Under the pieces are notes generated by a model, which worked only from the letters and a program-made list of their open reading frames with translations, was not told the DNA's origin and searched no databases. The position numbers were made by a program, and so were the translations under genes. Below, in pieces: positions 46,764-55,850 of a DNA stretch of 64,000 bases; positions within the stretch are counted from its first letter, which is position 1, and each line of letters opens with the position of its first letter. The DNA is from Pseudomonas resinovorans NBRC 106553 (GTDB taxonomy: Bacteria > Pseudomonadota > Gammaproteobacteria > Pseudomonadales > Pseudomonadaceae). The DNA lies in contig NC_021499.1 in the NCBI RefSeq assembly GCF_000412695.1, positions 4,340,001-4,404,000 of the forward strand. The letters run 5' to 3'.

Positions 46764-47918
46764 TTAGCCCAGGAGGCTGAGGACGGCCTGCGGCAGCTGG
46801 TTGGCCTGGGCCAGGATCGAGGTACCTGCTTGCTGCAGGATCTGGTTCTTGGTCAGGTTAGCGGTTTCCGCCGCGAAGTCGGTGTCCTGGATACGGCCAC
46901 GGGCTGCCGACACGTTCTCCGAGATGTTCTGCAGGTTGCCGATGGTGTTCTCGAAGCGGTTCTGCACCGCACCGAGGTCGGCGCGCTGGGAGTCGATCAT
47001 CTTGATCGCCTGGTCGATCACCAGCACGGCTTCCTGGGAGTTCTGCACCGTGGTCACGTCGATGTCGGAGATCTTGTCTTCGGTCACGGCGGTGGCGGCG
47101 GTGTAGGTGCCCGCGGTGATGCCGGTCGGAGCGCCGCTGAAGCTCAGGGCGGTCAGCTGGTTGGCACCATCCTTGTCCTGGGACACGATCTTCATCGCGC
47201 CATTGTCGTCCACGAAGGCACCCACGCCGAGGTTGGCGTCGTTGATCGCGGCGCCCAGGGCGCGGGAGGCTTCGACCGCAGTCGCGCCGCTGGCGATGTT
47301 GGCCTCGACGGTCATGGTCTTGCCGTCGACGGTCAGGGTCACCGAAGCGGTGCCGGAAGCGGTGGCGGTACCGGTGGCGGCGGTGACGCTGCCTTCGTAG
47401 TACTTGCCGGTCAGCGAGTCGGTGCTCATCTCGTCGATGTTGACGCTGATGGTTTCGTTCGCGGCGCTGCCCACCTGGAAGGTGGTGGTGCCGAAGGTGC
47501 CGTCCAGCAGCTTCTTGCCACCGAAGGTGGTGGTGTTGGAGATACGGTTCAGTTCTTTCTTCAGCTCGGTCACTTCGGCGTTCAGGGCCTTGCGCTCGTC
47601 GTCGCTGTTGGAACCGTTGGCGGACTGCAGGGACAGGTCACGCATACGCTGCAGGATGCTGGTGGACTGCTGCAGGGCGCCTTCAGCGGTCTGCGCCATG
47701 GAGATGCCGTCGTTGGAGTTCTTCACTGCCACGCCCAGGCCGTTGATCTGGCTGCTCAGGCGGTTGGAGATCTGCAGGCCTGCGGCGTCGTCCTTGGCGC
47801 TGTTGATGCGCGAACCGGTGGACAGACGTTGCAGGGAAGTATCCAGCGCACGGGAGGAGGTGTTCAGGTTGCGCTGGGTATTCAGGGAAGCGATGTTCGT
47901 GTTGACGGTCAAAGCCAT
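46764..47918 (-). CDS. fliC: FliC, flagellin
   Basis: 384 aa. Conserved D0/D1 ends ([38 protein letters not shown]), short variable Thr/Ser/Ala-rich centre (about residues 175-290), a likely site of O-glycosylation given the adjacent glycan island. The ATG at 47918 has TTGGAGGAC upstream; longer upstream frames cross the sigma-28 promoter. Confidence 0.97.
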   Translation of the reverse strand: MALTVNTNIASLNTQRNLNTSSRALDTSLQRLSTGSRINSAKDDAAGLQISNRLSSQINGLGVAVKNSNDGISMAQTAEGALQQSTSILQRMRDLSLQSANGSNSDDERKALNAEVTELKKELNRISNTTTFGGKKLLDGTFGTTTFQVGSAANETISVNIDEMSTDSLTGKYYEGSVTAATGTATASGTASVTLTVDGKTMTVEANIASGATAVEASRALGAAINDANLGVGAFVDDNGAMKIVSQDKDGANQLTALSFSGAPTGITAGTYTAATAVTEDKISDIDVTTVQNSQEAVLVIDQAIKMIDSQRADLGAVQNRFENTIGNLQNISENVSAARGRIQDTDFAAETANLTKNQILQQAGTSILAQANQLPQAVLSLLG

Positions 47919-48009
47919 GGTCGTGTCCTCCAAGGACTGCGTGTTTGCCTGAGCTTGCGAGCTTGGGTGGGCATCGCCCAGGCACCCATTAAGTTCGCAT
48001 TCGTAATTC

Positions 48010-48036
48010 GTATCGGCGGTGTCTCGGGAAGCTTTA
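48010..48036 (-). promoter_or_regulatory. Sigma-28 (FliA) promoter of fliC
   Basis: On the minus strand TAAAGCT and GCCGATAC separated as in the FliA consensus, about 92 bases before the fliC ATG. Matched by a near-identical site before the second fliS. Confidence 0.88.
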
Positions 48037-48161
48037 GGGGGGTGGGTGAAAAAAAATCTTCCGCCCCTTGCTTTTCCGTATTTACGCCTGCCTTCCACTC
48101 TCCTTATCGACGCGTTCCGAAGAAACTGAAGGGTTTTCTCTGTGTTCCCCATCACGCAAAA

Positions 48162-48195
48162 CGACAAGGCCCCGTCGAATGACGGGGCCTTGTCG
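48162..48195 (-). terminator. Strong terminator after the glycan operon
   Basis: A perfect 15-base stem, CGACAAGGCCCCGTC (48162-48176) with GACGGGGCCTTGTCG (48181-48195) and a 4-base loop, followed on the minus strand by TTTTGC. It stops transcription of the large glycosyltransferase gene before fliC. Confidence 0.85.
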
Positions 48196-48221
48196 GGGTG
48201 AGCGGAATGCCGGGCTCAACG

Positions 48222-51200
48222 TCAGTCGGGCATCCAGGCCCGGCGCCAGAGCTCCAGGTTCTCGCCTTCCAGCATCCAGTCACGGCGGACGACGGCTTGC
48301 AGCTCATCGCCCAGTCGCGCGGCGCCATCGAGGTCGGACAGGTGCATGCGGATGGCATCCACCCAATCCTTGAAGCGGTTCTTGACGCGGGTAACCGGCA
48401 GGTCGCCCTGGTAGCAGCGGATATCGCTGCAGATCACCGGGAAGCCGCACGCGCCGTACTCCAGCAGGCGCAGGTTGCTCTTGCACTCGTTGAACAGGTT
48501 CTGCTCGACGGGCGCCAGCGCCAGGTCCAGGTTCAGCGCCGCCAATGCCTTCGAGTACTTGTTGATCTCGACCCCCGTGTGAACCTCTTTCACATAGGGA
48601 CGGATGGCCTCCGGGCACATGCCGAAGAACACCCAGTCCACCTCGTTCGCCAACTCCTTGACGACGTCGATGATCATTTCCAGATCACCCGTGTGCCCCG
48701 CGCCGCCGGCCCAGCCAACCCTGGGTCGGGCAGCGGTGCGACGCTGGCTGTGCAGGTCGCCCCACCAATGCAGGGGCAGGCGGTTCTCCACCACCTGGAT
48801 CCGCTCGTGCAGGCCGGCGAAGGCCTCGGCCAGCGGCGCGGTGGACACCACGAAGCGATCGACCAAATCGAAGCCCCGGCGCAGGGAGCGCAGGACGTCC
48901 TTGGGCATGTGCTGGCGGTGCGCGTTCTTCAACGGCAGGTTGGGCAAGTAGTCATCCAGCTCGTAGACCTTGAAGGCCGACGAGAAGGCCTTCATCCGCC
49001 GCATGGCTTCCAGGCGCTCCTCGCCTATCTGGCGCTGCAGCAGGATGACGTCCGGCTCGTAGCGCTCCAGGTCGGCCACCGGCAGCAGGCTGGTTGACAT
49101 GGCCCCTTCGATCAGACCGGCGTTCTGCAGGGCGGTGAAGGGCTGGACCACCCGGTAGTGGCCGCAGCCGTACAGGTCGGCGGGATGCGCCAGCACGCGC
49201 GGCAGGGGCCGCCACGACTGCAACGGGCGCCAGGCCAGGTTGGGGTCCGCCAGCTTGAAGCCTGGCTCGGCGAGCAGCGAGAGCCCGGGGTTGTAGGCCG
49301 GGTCGCGGGCCAACACGGGCAGCCAGCGGGCGTACATCACGTCTTCCTCGGCGTGGCTCGCTTCCGGCTGGGGTTGCGACTCCATCAGGATCTGCACCCG
49401 TGGCGTCCAGACATTGAGGTAGCCCGCCTGGCGAATGCGCAGGCAGAGATCGACGTCCGCCCAGTTGGCCAGCTGCGGGTCTTCGTCGAAGCCGCCCAGC
49501 TCGAGGAACAGGTCACGGCGGAGCATCAGGCACTCGCCGCTCAGCGCCGAATAGTTCTGGTCCACTTGCAGGCGCTGCAGGTAGCCGGCGCTGTCGTGGG
49601 CCATGCCCTCGAACGCGCGCCCGGCCGGGCCACGCAAGCCCAGCAGCAGCCCGGCATGACGGATGCGCCCGTCGGAGGTCAGGAGCTTGCCACCCACCGC
49701 GCCCACTTCAGGACGCAGCGCGTGGTTGAGCAGTTGTTGCAGCCAGTCCTGGTCGACTATCCCGGCGCCGACGCCGAGCCAGAGCAGCAGGTCGCCACGG
49801 GCTTCGCTCGCCGCGTGGTTGCAGGCGGCCTCGCGGGAAACATCCGCCGGGTAGGTCAGCACCCGCAGGCGGTCCTCGCCCATCCCGCCGATGGCGGACA
49901 GCCATTCGCGGGTCTGCGGCTCACTGCTGCCCAGGTCCAGCAGCATGATCTCGTAATGGGGGTAGGTGATGTTCTCCAGCAGCGTTTCCAGGCAGCGCTG
50001 GACATGGCTGAGCTGGTCCTTGACCGCCACCAGGATGCTCACCGAGGCCTGCACGGCGTGGCCATAGTCCAGCTCGTAGCAGCCCGGCTTGCGCGAAAGC
50101 ACCTGGGGCTCGGCATAGCCGCGGGCTCGCAGGTGGCGCTCGATGGCCTGCCGCTCGTGGGGGTTGTCCTCGAGGCGGAAGGCATCGCTGACCACCAGCG
50201 GCTCGCTGATGTGACCGATCCCCCCGAGGCCTTGTTGCTCGATCAGGCGCAGCAGGAACTCCAGCTCGAACGCCTGGGCGAACGCGCCATCGAAGCCCGC
50301 CATGGCGAGGAAATTGTCACGCCGCAGCAGCCAGTGCCGGGCCATGCTGGCCGGCAGGCTGAGGAGCAGGTCGAGGTTGAAGTCCGGGCGCAGCGCCACG
50401 CCCAATCCTCCATCGCTGCCGCGCATCACGCCGTCGGCGTAGACCGCGAGGCACGACTGCCCCTCGATCAGGTCCAGCGCCGCCACCAGCAAGCCGCTGG
50501 GGGTGAATTCGACACCCGCCTCCACCACCTGCAACCAATCGGCGCTCACCCGCTCCGCCGCGCGGTTGAGCGCCTCCACCTGGGCACCGGGTTCGGCCGG
50601 CAACGGCTCAGCGGATCGCCCGGCCAGCGCGGCCGGGTCGGTGGAGAGGACCTGGACGCTTATCTTGCGGTAGAGGTTGACAGTCTCCAGGCTTGCCACG
50701 GTGCGTTCCACCGCCTCGGCATCGCCCAGGCGGTCGAACACCAGCACGGCGATGCTCGGCCCGCCGTCGACTGCCTGCAGGCGTTGCTCGATCAGGGCCA
50801 TCTGCTGTTCGCTCGGCACCCGCTCGGCCAGCCAGGCACTGACCGCCATGCCGCCCTGGCTCGCCGCCCGGTTCAGCGCGGCCAGGAGGTCCAGCGGCTT
50901 GAACACGCGGCTCTTGAGCCGGGTGATCGGGGCTACCTCCACCAGGCTGCTGTTGGCGTCGGCCCGGTACCAGCCGAGGTCACGGATACCCTGGCGGAAA
51001 TCGACGTGGCCCTGCTGGCCGATGCCCGGCTTGTCGCGACCGATCTGGCTGTACTGCTCCCGCGACACGCGGAAGTCCGTCAGTGGCCGCGCCAGCATCG
51101 CCAGGTGCCCACGTCGCAGCAGCTTCACGTAGAGCGCGAGGTCCGCTACCCAGGTGATGCGCTTGCCGTTGAGCACCGATAGCTGGTCGCCGAACTCCAG

Positions 51201-51755
51201 CAGGTCGCCACGACGGCAGAGGACGGTACTGGGCTCGCCGATGAAATTGACGGTGTAGTCGGCGAAGAAGCTGACCAGTTGTTCGCCGTTGACCACCACG
51301 TCCTCGCGGAAGGGATGGGCGGTTGCCAGGATATCCGGCAGCGGGTTGCCCTCTTCGTCGATACGCCGGCGTCGCGAGCTGGCCAGGGCGATTTCGGAAT
51401 CGCCCTCCATCACGGCGACCAGCGCCTCGATGCAGTCCGGGTGCAGGCGGTCGTCGTCGTGGAGAAACTTCACGTAGTCGCCGGACGCCAGGGCGATGCC
51501 CCGGGCGGCGCTGCGGGTTTCCCAGAGCCGGGTTTCGTTGCGCCGGTAGATGACGGGAAAGTCGGCCTGGGCGCCGAAGGCCTCCACCACGGCCTGCACT
51601 TCGTCGCTGCGGCAGTCGTCGCAGACCACCAGTTCCAGCGGTCGGTAGGTCTGGCGCTGGATGCTGTCCAGCGCTTCCTCCAGGTACATCGCCTTGTAGG
51701 CGGGCATGACAATGCTGACCAGGGGATTGGATTCGTTGGGATTCGCCACAGCCAC
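48222..51755 (-). CDS. Giant multi-domain glycosyltransferase (FgtA-like, flagellin glycosylation)
   Basis: 1177 aa. Module 1, residues 12-240, GT2 fold with FLHDDDRLH; module 2, about 333-545, degenerate GT2-like; module 3, about 571-800, GT2-like (SVSILVAVKDQLSHVQRCLE); module 4, about 853-1177, GT4-like (VGWAGGAGHTGDLEMIIDVV; FNECKSNLRLLEYGACGFPV). The start is GTG at 51755, overlapping the upstream stop (TAGTG). Large GT proteins next to fliC attach glycan to flagellin in Pseudomonas (FgtA type). Substrate order not readable from sequence. Confidence 0.85.
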   Translation of the reverse strand: MAVANPNESNPLVSIVMPAYKAMYLEEALDSIQRQTYRPLELVVCDDCRSDEVQAVVEAFGAQADFPVIYRRNETRLWETRSAARGIALASGDYVKFLHDDDRLHPDCIEALVAVMEGDSEIALASSRRRRIDEEGNPLPDILATAHPFREDVVVNGEQLVSFFADYTVNFIGEPSTVLCRRGDLLEFGDQLSVLNGKRITWVADLALYVKLLRRGHLAMLARPLTDFRVSREQYSQIGRDKPGIGQQGHVDFRQGIRDLGWYRADANSSLVEVAPITRLKSRVFKPLDLLAALNRAASQGGMAVSAWLAERVPSEQQMALIEQRLQAVDGGPSIAVLVFDRLGDAEAVERTVASLETVNLYRKISVQVLSTDPAALAGRSAEPLPAEPGAQVEALNRAAERVSADWLQVVEAGVEFTPSGLLVAALDLIEGQSCLAVYADGVMRGSDGGLGVALRPDFNLDLLLSLPASMARHWLLRRDNFLAMAGFDGAFAQAFELEFLLRLIEQQGLGGIGHISEPLVVSDAFRLEDNPHERQAIERHLRARGYAEPQVLSRKPGCYELDYGHAVQASVSILVAVKDQLSHVQRCLETLLENITYPHYEIMLLDLGSSEPQTREWLSAIGGMGEDRLRVLTYPADVSREAACNHAASEARGDLLLWLGVGAGIVDQDWLQQLLNHALRPEVGAVGGKLLTSDGRIRHAGLLLGLRGPAGRAFEGMAHDSAGYLQRLQVDQNYSALSGECLMLRRDLFLELGGFDEDPQLANWADVDLCLRIRQAGYLNVWTPRVQILMESQPQPEASHAEEDVMYARWLPVLARDPAYNPGLSLLAEPGFKLADPNLAWRPLQSWRPLPRVLAHPADLYGCGHYRVVQPFTALQNAGLIEGAMSTSLLPVADLERYEPDVILLQRQIGEERLEAMRRMKAFSSAFKVYELDDYLPNLPLKNAHRQHMPKDVLRSLRRGFDLVDRFVVSTAPLAEAFAGLHERIQVVENRLPLHWWGDLHSQRRTAARPRVGWAGGAGHTGDLEMIIDVVKELANEVDWVFFGMCPEAIRPYVKEVHTGVEINKYSKALAALNLDLALAPVEQNLFNECKSNLRLLEYGACGFPVICSDIRCYQGDLPVTRVKNRFKDWVDAIRMHLSDLDGAARLGDELQAVVRRDWMLEGENLELWRRAWMPD

Positions 51756-53032
51756 TATTGCCTCTTTCCGATGAGTTCATTCAGCTTGCCGACCACCCGC
51801 GCGGAATTGCGGTCGTCCTGGAAGCTGAAGAACAGTTTCTTGGTTTGTGCGTAGCGACCGCCGGCCACCTGCCGGGGGCAGGTCAGTTCCTCGTCGAGGG
51901 CGCGCAGCAGGTCGTCGAAATCCTTCAGGACCGGCCCGGGGAAGGCCAGTTCCATGTCGTAGAGCAGGCCGTTCTGCCGTGCCTGGTAGTGCTCCAGGTC
52001 GTAGGCGAAGCTGAACACCGGCTTGTCCAGGTAGAGCGCGTCGATATAGACGGACGAGTAATCCGTCACCACCAGGTCGGACTCGCGCAACACCGGGGCG
52101 ATCTCGTGGATGGCCTTGTGGCCCAGGTCGAACAGGGTTTCGCCATCGATATAGCGCTCCATGTTGAACAGCTGGTCGCCCTTGCGGAAGTAATGCATGC
52201 GGAAGCCGAACACCGCGTCATGGCGCGCCATCAACGCCTTGAGCCGGGAGATCTGCTCATCGCTGAACTGGTAGCAACTGGCGGCCTCCACCTCGCTCTC
52301 GCGAAAGGTCGGTGCGTAGGTCACCAGGCGTCGACCGCGCTTGAAGCGGCGGATGGTGTCGACTTCGCTCGCGAGGAATCCCGGCAGCGCCGCTTCGGGC
52401 ATGCGCAGGAAGTCGTTGCGCGGCAGGCCGGTCAGCCAGAGGCGGGAATATTCGATGGGGTGGAAGATCGCCGCCATGGCGTAGCTGTCCACCTCCGACG
52501 AACACACGAGCCCCTGGTAACGGGCACGCTCGCGGCGCCTGAAGGCGACCCGGTCGGCGTTTTCCCGCAGGGTCGGGTTGGCCAGGGCGAACAGTCGCTT
52601 GAGCGGGATGCCGTGCCAGAGGTTGACCACGATGCGCCGGCGCATGGTCGGACGGAGCACGCTGAAGCCGCCATCCGGCCAGCGCCAGGACATATCCAGG
52701 GCGATGGAGTTGGTCAGCAGGTAGACGCCGCAGCGGGCCAGGGCGAACAACCCGGCCAGGCTCTGAAGGTCCACCAGGCGGGTGTTGCAGGCCCCTTCCA
52801 GGCGCAGGTCCAGGCCTTCGCCGCCACGGGTGAAGATGAGTTTGTGGATCAAAGGGTCAGCCTTGACCGTTTCGAACACGGCCCGGGAGTTCTCGACGAA
52901 CTGGTCGCTTTTCAACGGATGGACGAAGAACGCCCACAGGTCCATGCGCTTGGGCAACAGGCGGTCGAACAGCCACCAGAGCGGCAACAGCAGCCAGTCG
53001 GCCAGGAGCCGGAACGAACCGTGGAAGCTCAA
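51755..53032 (-). CDS. CDP-glycerol-type polyol-phosphate transferase (TagB/TagF family), copy 1
   Basis: 425 aa. Conserved family motifs LWHGIPLKRLF, LVTYAPTFRES and VVTDYSSVYIDALYLDKPVF. Enzymes of this family move glycerol- or ribitol-phosphate from a CDP donor to an acceptor. The N-terminus has one hydrophobic stretch (LLADWLLLPLWWLFDRLL), suggesting membrane association. Between the aminotransferase and the giant GT. Confidence 0.8.
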   Translation of the reverse strand: MSFHGSFRLLADWLLLPLWWLFDRLLPKRMDLWAFFVHPLKSDQFVENSRAVFETVKADPLIHKLIFTRGGEGLDLRLEGACNTRLVDLQSLAGLFALARCGVYLLTNSIALDMSWRWPDGGFSVLRPTMRRRIVVNLWHGIPLKRLFALANPTLRENADRVAFRRRERARYQGLVCSSEVDSYAMAAIFHPIEYSRLWLTGLPRNDFLRMPEAALPGFLASEVDTIRRFKRGRRLVTYAPTFRESEVEAASCYQFSDEQISRLKALMARHDAVFGFRMHYFRKGDQLFNMERYIDGETLFDLGHKAIHEIAPVLRESDLVVTDYSSVYIDALYLDKPVFSFAYDLEHYQARQNGLLYDMELAFPGPVLKDFDDLLRALDEELTCPRQVAGGRYAQTKKLFFSFQDDRNSARVVGKLNELIGKRQ

Positions 53033-53063
53033 GCGGGCACTCCGCCAGGAGTAAGCACAGGCC

Positions 53064-54191
53064 TCACGCCGAGGCGGCCCTGGCCGAGGCGATCAGCTCG
53101 CAGATGCCCTGCACGTCGTCCAGCCCGAGATCCGGGAAAATTGGCAGGCACAACACCTTGCCGGCCATGCCGCCAGCAATCGGCAGGTTGCTCGGCACGG
53201 CGGAAGGCAGGCCACGGTACATGGGGAAATCACTGATCAGCGGGAAGAAGTAGCGCCGCACCATGATCCCCTGGTCGCGCAGATGCTGGTACAGCTGGTC
53301 CCGCGAGGTCGGGAAGCCATCCTCCACCAGGATCGGGAAATAGGCATGGTTGGCGAACACCTGGCTGCCCTGCTCCAGGCAGCGCACCCCGGGCACGCCG
53401 GCCAGCAGGCGGCGGTACAGGCCATCGATGGCGCGTCGCGCCTCGAAGGCCTTGTCGATGTGCTTGAGCTGCAACAGGCCGAAGGCGGCGTTGATCTCGC
53501 TCATCTTGCCGTTGATGCCCGGCGCCACCACCGTCGTTTCATTGACGAAGCCGAAGTTCTTCAGGTGGTTGATCCGCTGCTTTGTCTTGGCGTCGGGGCA
53601 GATGATCGCGCCACCCTCGAAGGTGTTGAACACCTTGGTGGCATGGAAGCTCAGCACGCTCAGGTCGCCGTGGCGCAGGATGCTGCCGCCGATATCGCGG
53701 ACGGCGAAGGCATGGGCGGCGTCGTAGATCACCCGCAGGTTGTAGATGTCGGCGATGCGGTCGATGGCCTCGACATCGCAGGGATTGCCATAGCAGTGCA
53801 CCGGCAGGATGGCGGTGGTCTGGGGCGTGATGGCCGCCTCGATCTTGGCGGGGTCGAGGTTCAGGGTATGCGGGTCGATGTCGACGAAGACCGGCTTGAT
53901 GCCGTTCCACAGCAGCGAATGGGCCGTGGCCACGAAGGAATAGGGCGTGGTGATGACCTCACCGGTGATGCGCAACGCCTGTAGCGCGGTGACCAGCGCC
54001 AGGGTTCCGTTGGCGAACAGGGCGATATGCTCGACGCCCAGGTATTCGCACAGCGCGCTTTCCAGCGCCTGGTGCATGCTGCCGCCGTTGGTGAGTATCC
54101 GGCTGTCCCAGATCTTCTCCAGGTAGGGAACGAAGTCCTCCAGGGGCGGCAGCAGCGGGCTTGTAACGGGAATCGTCCTGTTCTTCATCAT
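53064..54191 (-). CDS. PLP-dependent sugar aminotransferase (DegT/DnrJ/EryC1 family)
   Basis: 375 aa. PLP lysine at 186 in SFHATKVFNTFEGGAI, cofactor aspartate in VIYDAAHAFAV, substrate region near LFANGTLALVTALQAL. Likely makes a 4-amino-4,6-dideoxyhexose from a dTDP-4-keto sugar (VioA-like), but no dehydratase gene is in the window. Starts ATG ATG without a clear ribosome-binding site. Confidence 0.85.
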   Translation of the reverse strand: MMKNRTIPVTSPLLPPLEDFVPYLEKIWDSRILTNGGSMHQALESALCEYLGVEHIALFANGTLALVTALQALRITGEVITTPYSFVATAHSLLWNGIKPVFVDIDPHTLNLDPAKIEAAITPQTTAILPVHCYGNPCDVEAIDRIADIYNLRVIYDAAHAFAVRDIGGSILRHGDLSVLSFHATKVFNTFEGGAIICPDAKTKQRINHLKNFGFVNETTVVAPGINGKMSEINAAFGLLQLKHIDKAFEARRAIDGLYRRLLAGVPGVRCLEQGSQVFANHAYFPILVEDGFPTSRDQLYQHLRDQGIMVRRYFFPLISDFPMYRGLPSAVPSNLPIAGGMAGKVLCLPIFPDLGLDDVQGICELIASARAASA

Positions 54192-54244
54192 TAGGTACCC
54201 GAAGCATGGAAGGGAGCAGCCAGTGCCCGACCGCCGATGGCGGG

Positions 54245-54266
54245 GGACGTCAGAAAAACGACGTCC
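54245..54266. repeat. Inverted repeat GGACGTC/GACGTCC before the aminotransferase gene
   Basis: GGACGTC at 54245-54251 and GACGTCC at 54260-54266 with an 8-base A/C loop, within the 130-base gap. It lies between a sigma-54-like site and the ATG, so it is probably in the leader. Confidence 0.5.
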
Positions 54267-54298
54267 AGCGCCGAAAAACGGTCAGGCGAGGCTTACCT

Positions 54299-54314
54299 TG
54301 CAATCGGCGTACCT
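54299..54314 (-). promoter_or_regulatory. Sigma-54-like promoter in the glycan island
   Basis: The complement reads AGGTACGCCGATTGCA: -24 GG and -12 GC exactly spaced, perfect TTGCA, with two mismatches in the upstream half. It would drive the aminotransferase, transferase and giant GT genes and tie them to the flagellar cascade. Confidence 0.5.
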
Positions 54315-54321
54315 ACTCACC

Positions 54322-55812
54322 TCAGACCACCCGCATCCCCACCCCGCCGAACTCCGGCGAATGGTAAACCGGGTAGTCGAACGGGCCGACGATGGGAAAG
54401 TCCTCGAGCAGCCACGACGTCATCAGCGCGCGACCGATGCGGTAGCGGCCACTGATGGCGCCGCAGCGATAATTGAGGATCAGGCCGAACAGGTCCCCGC
54501 TCCGGTGCCCTGCCGGGAAATCGCCCGGCAAGGTCATGCGGTAGCCGTAGACGTTGGGCCGCAGCCGTCCGCGATCCTCGAAGGTAATGATCTCGTCGCC
54601 CATCAGGGACTGCATCTCGAACACCACCTCGGTGCCGGCCATCACGGCATCGGGGATGTCCAGTTCCAGTTCCAGCTGGTCGCCGCAGCGGGCCAGCCGG
54701 CTGATGTGGAAGAAACCGATGGTGGGAAAGTCGATGCGCGCCAGCTCGCGCGGAACCACCACTTCCTGGCTAGTGAGGAAGGGCTGTTTCCAGTAGCACT
54801 TGCCGTCGATCTCGAGGGTCTTGCCTTCGTTCTGCAGGCCGAGCAGGAAGCACAGGCCGCCTACCTCCCCCTGCCGCAGGAGTTCCAGGTAGACCGCGCG
54901 GCGCGCCCCAAGCGGCCGCCAGTCCAGGTCGCCGTACAGGGCGAGGATGCGCTGCATGCCCTCGACGAAGACCGCGCGGAAACTCGGCGAGTCGACGATG
55001 GAGTACATCACGTGGAGCGCCCGTTGCAGGTTGGTCTCGGCGATCAGGCGGCGGTACCAGTCGGCACCCTCCACCTGCTCGAAGTCCGTCCACTCGATGG
55101 TCATCGAGCGAATGCGATCCCGGAAGTTGGATGCAGCCGCCTTGTTCTGGGTGATCGACAGCGCCGTACCCGTCGCCCGTGTGCGCCAGAGATAGACGAG
55201 GTCGGTGATGATGGCGGTCTTGCGACTGAGGTAATAGGCCTTGTGCACGAATGGGCGGTCGGCGTAGAGCAGGCCCGGGACCATGCCCAGGCCATGCTCG
55301 CGCAGGAAGTCCAGGCGGAAGACCTTGTTCCAGTAGAAGCCGTCGTGCATCAGGTCGGGGAACTCCGCGACCGAGTCGATGACCCGCCGACGGTTCCAGA
55401 CGAAGGGCTCGTAGAGGAAGGAGACCGCATTCACCACCCCGTCGGTCAGGCGCGCCGCACGGCCGACCACGATGTCGGCGCGCTGGGCCAGGGCTTCCTC
55501 CATCAGCAACGCATAGCCGTCCTCGGTGACCACATCATCGGAGTCCACCAGGGCGACGTATTCGCCCTTGGCCAGGGAAATGCCGAGGTTGCCCACGATC
55601 GCCCCGCCCTCGTTGGCCTTGGTCAGGCAACGGAAATTCCCATGGCGCGCCTCGTAGGTGCGGCAGATGGCCAGGCTGTCGTCGGTACTGCCGTCATCGA
55701 TGGCGATGATCTCGATGTTCCGGTAGCGCTGGTTCAGCAGGGAATCGAAGCACTCCTGCAGATACTCCGCAGTGTTGTAGACGAGCACGACGATGGAAAG
55801 CAGAGGTTGCAT
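54322..55812 (-). CDS. GT2 family glycosyltransferase with C-terminal domain
   Basis: 496 aa. Residues 1-110 are GT-A fold: SIVVLVYNTAEYLQECFDSL, IIAIDDGSTDDS, VALVDSDDV (metal-binding DxD). The remaining part includes a 200-residue C-terminal domain of unknown role (GRYRIGRALMTSWLLEDFPI). Probably adds one sugar or linker to the flagellar glycan. Confidence 0.85.
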   Translation of the reverse strand: MQPLLSIVVLVYNTAEYLQECFDSLLNQRYRNIEIIAIDDGSTDDSLAICRTYEARHGNFRCLTKANEGGAIVGNLGISLAKGEYVALVDSDDVVTEDGYALLMEEALAQRADIVVGRAARLTDGVVNAVSFLYEPFVWNRRRVIDSVAEFPDLMHDGFYWNKVFRLDFLREHGLGMVPGLLYADRPFVHKAYYLSRKTAIITDLVYLWRTRATGTALSITQNKAAASNFRDRIRSMTIEWTDFEQVEGADWYRRLIAETNLQRALHVMYSIVDSPSFRAVFVEGMQRILALYGDLDWRPLGARRAVYLELLRQGEVGGLCFLLGLQNEGKTLEIDGKCYWKQPFLTSQEVVVPRELARIDFPTIGFFHISRLARCGDQLELELDIPDAVMAGTEVVFEMQSLMGDEIITFEDRGRLRPNVYGYRMTLPGDFPAGHRSGDLFGLILNYRCGAISGRYRIGRALMTSWLLEDFPIVGPFDYPVYHSPEFGGVGMRVV

Positions 55813-55850
55813 GCGGTAGCTCCGTCAACCAGGGCAAGGGGGAAGCGGGC

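Noticed and set aside
49158..51182. Plus-strand open frame opposite the giant glycosyltransferase
   Set aside because: Shadow of the minus-strand gene; composition is Gln/His/Arg-rich without domains.
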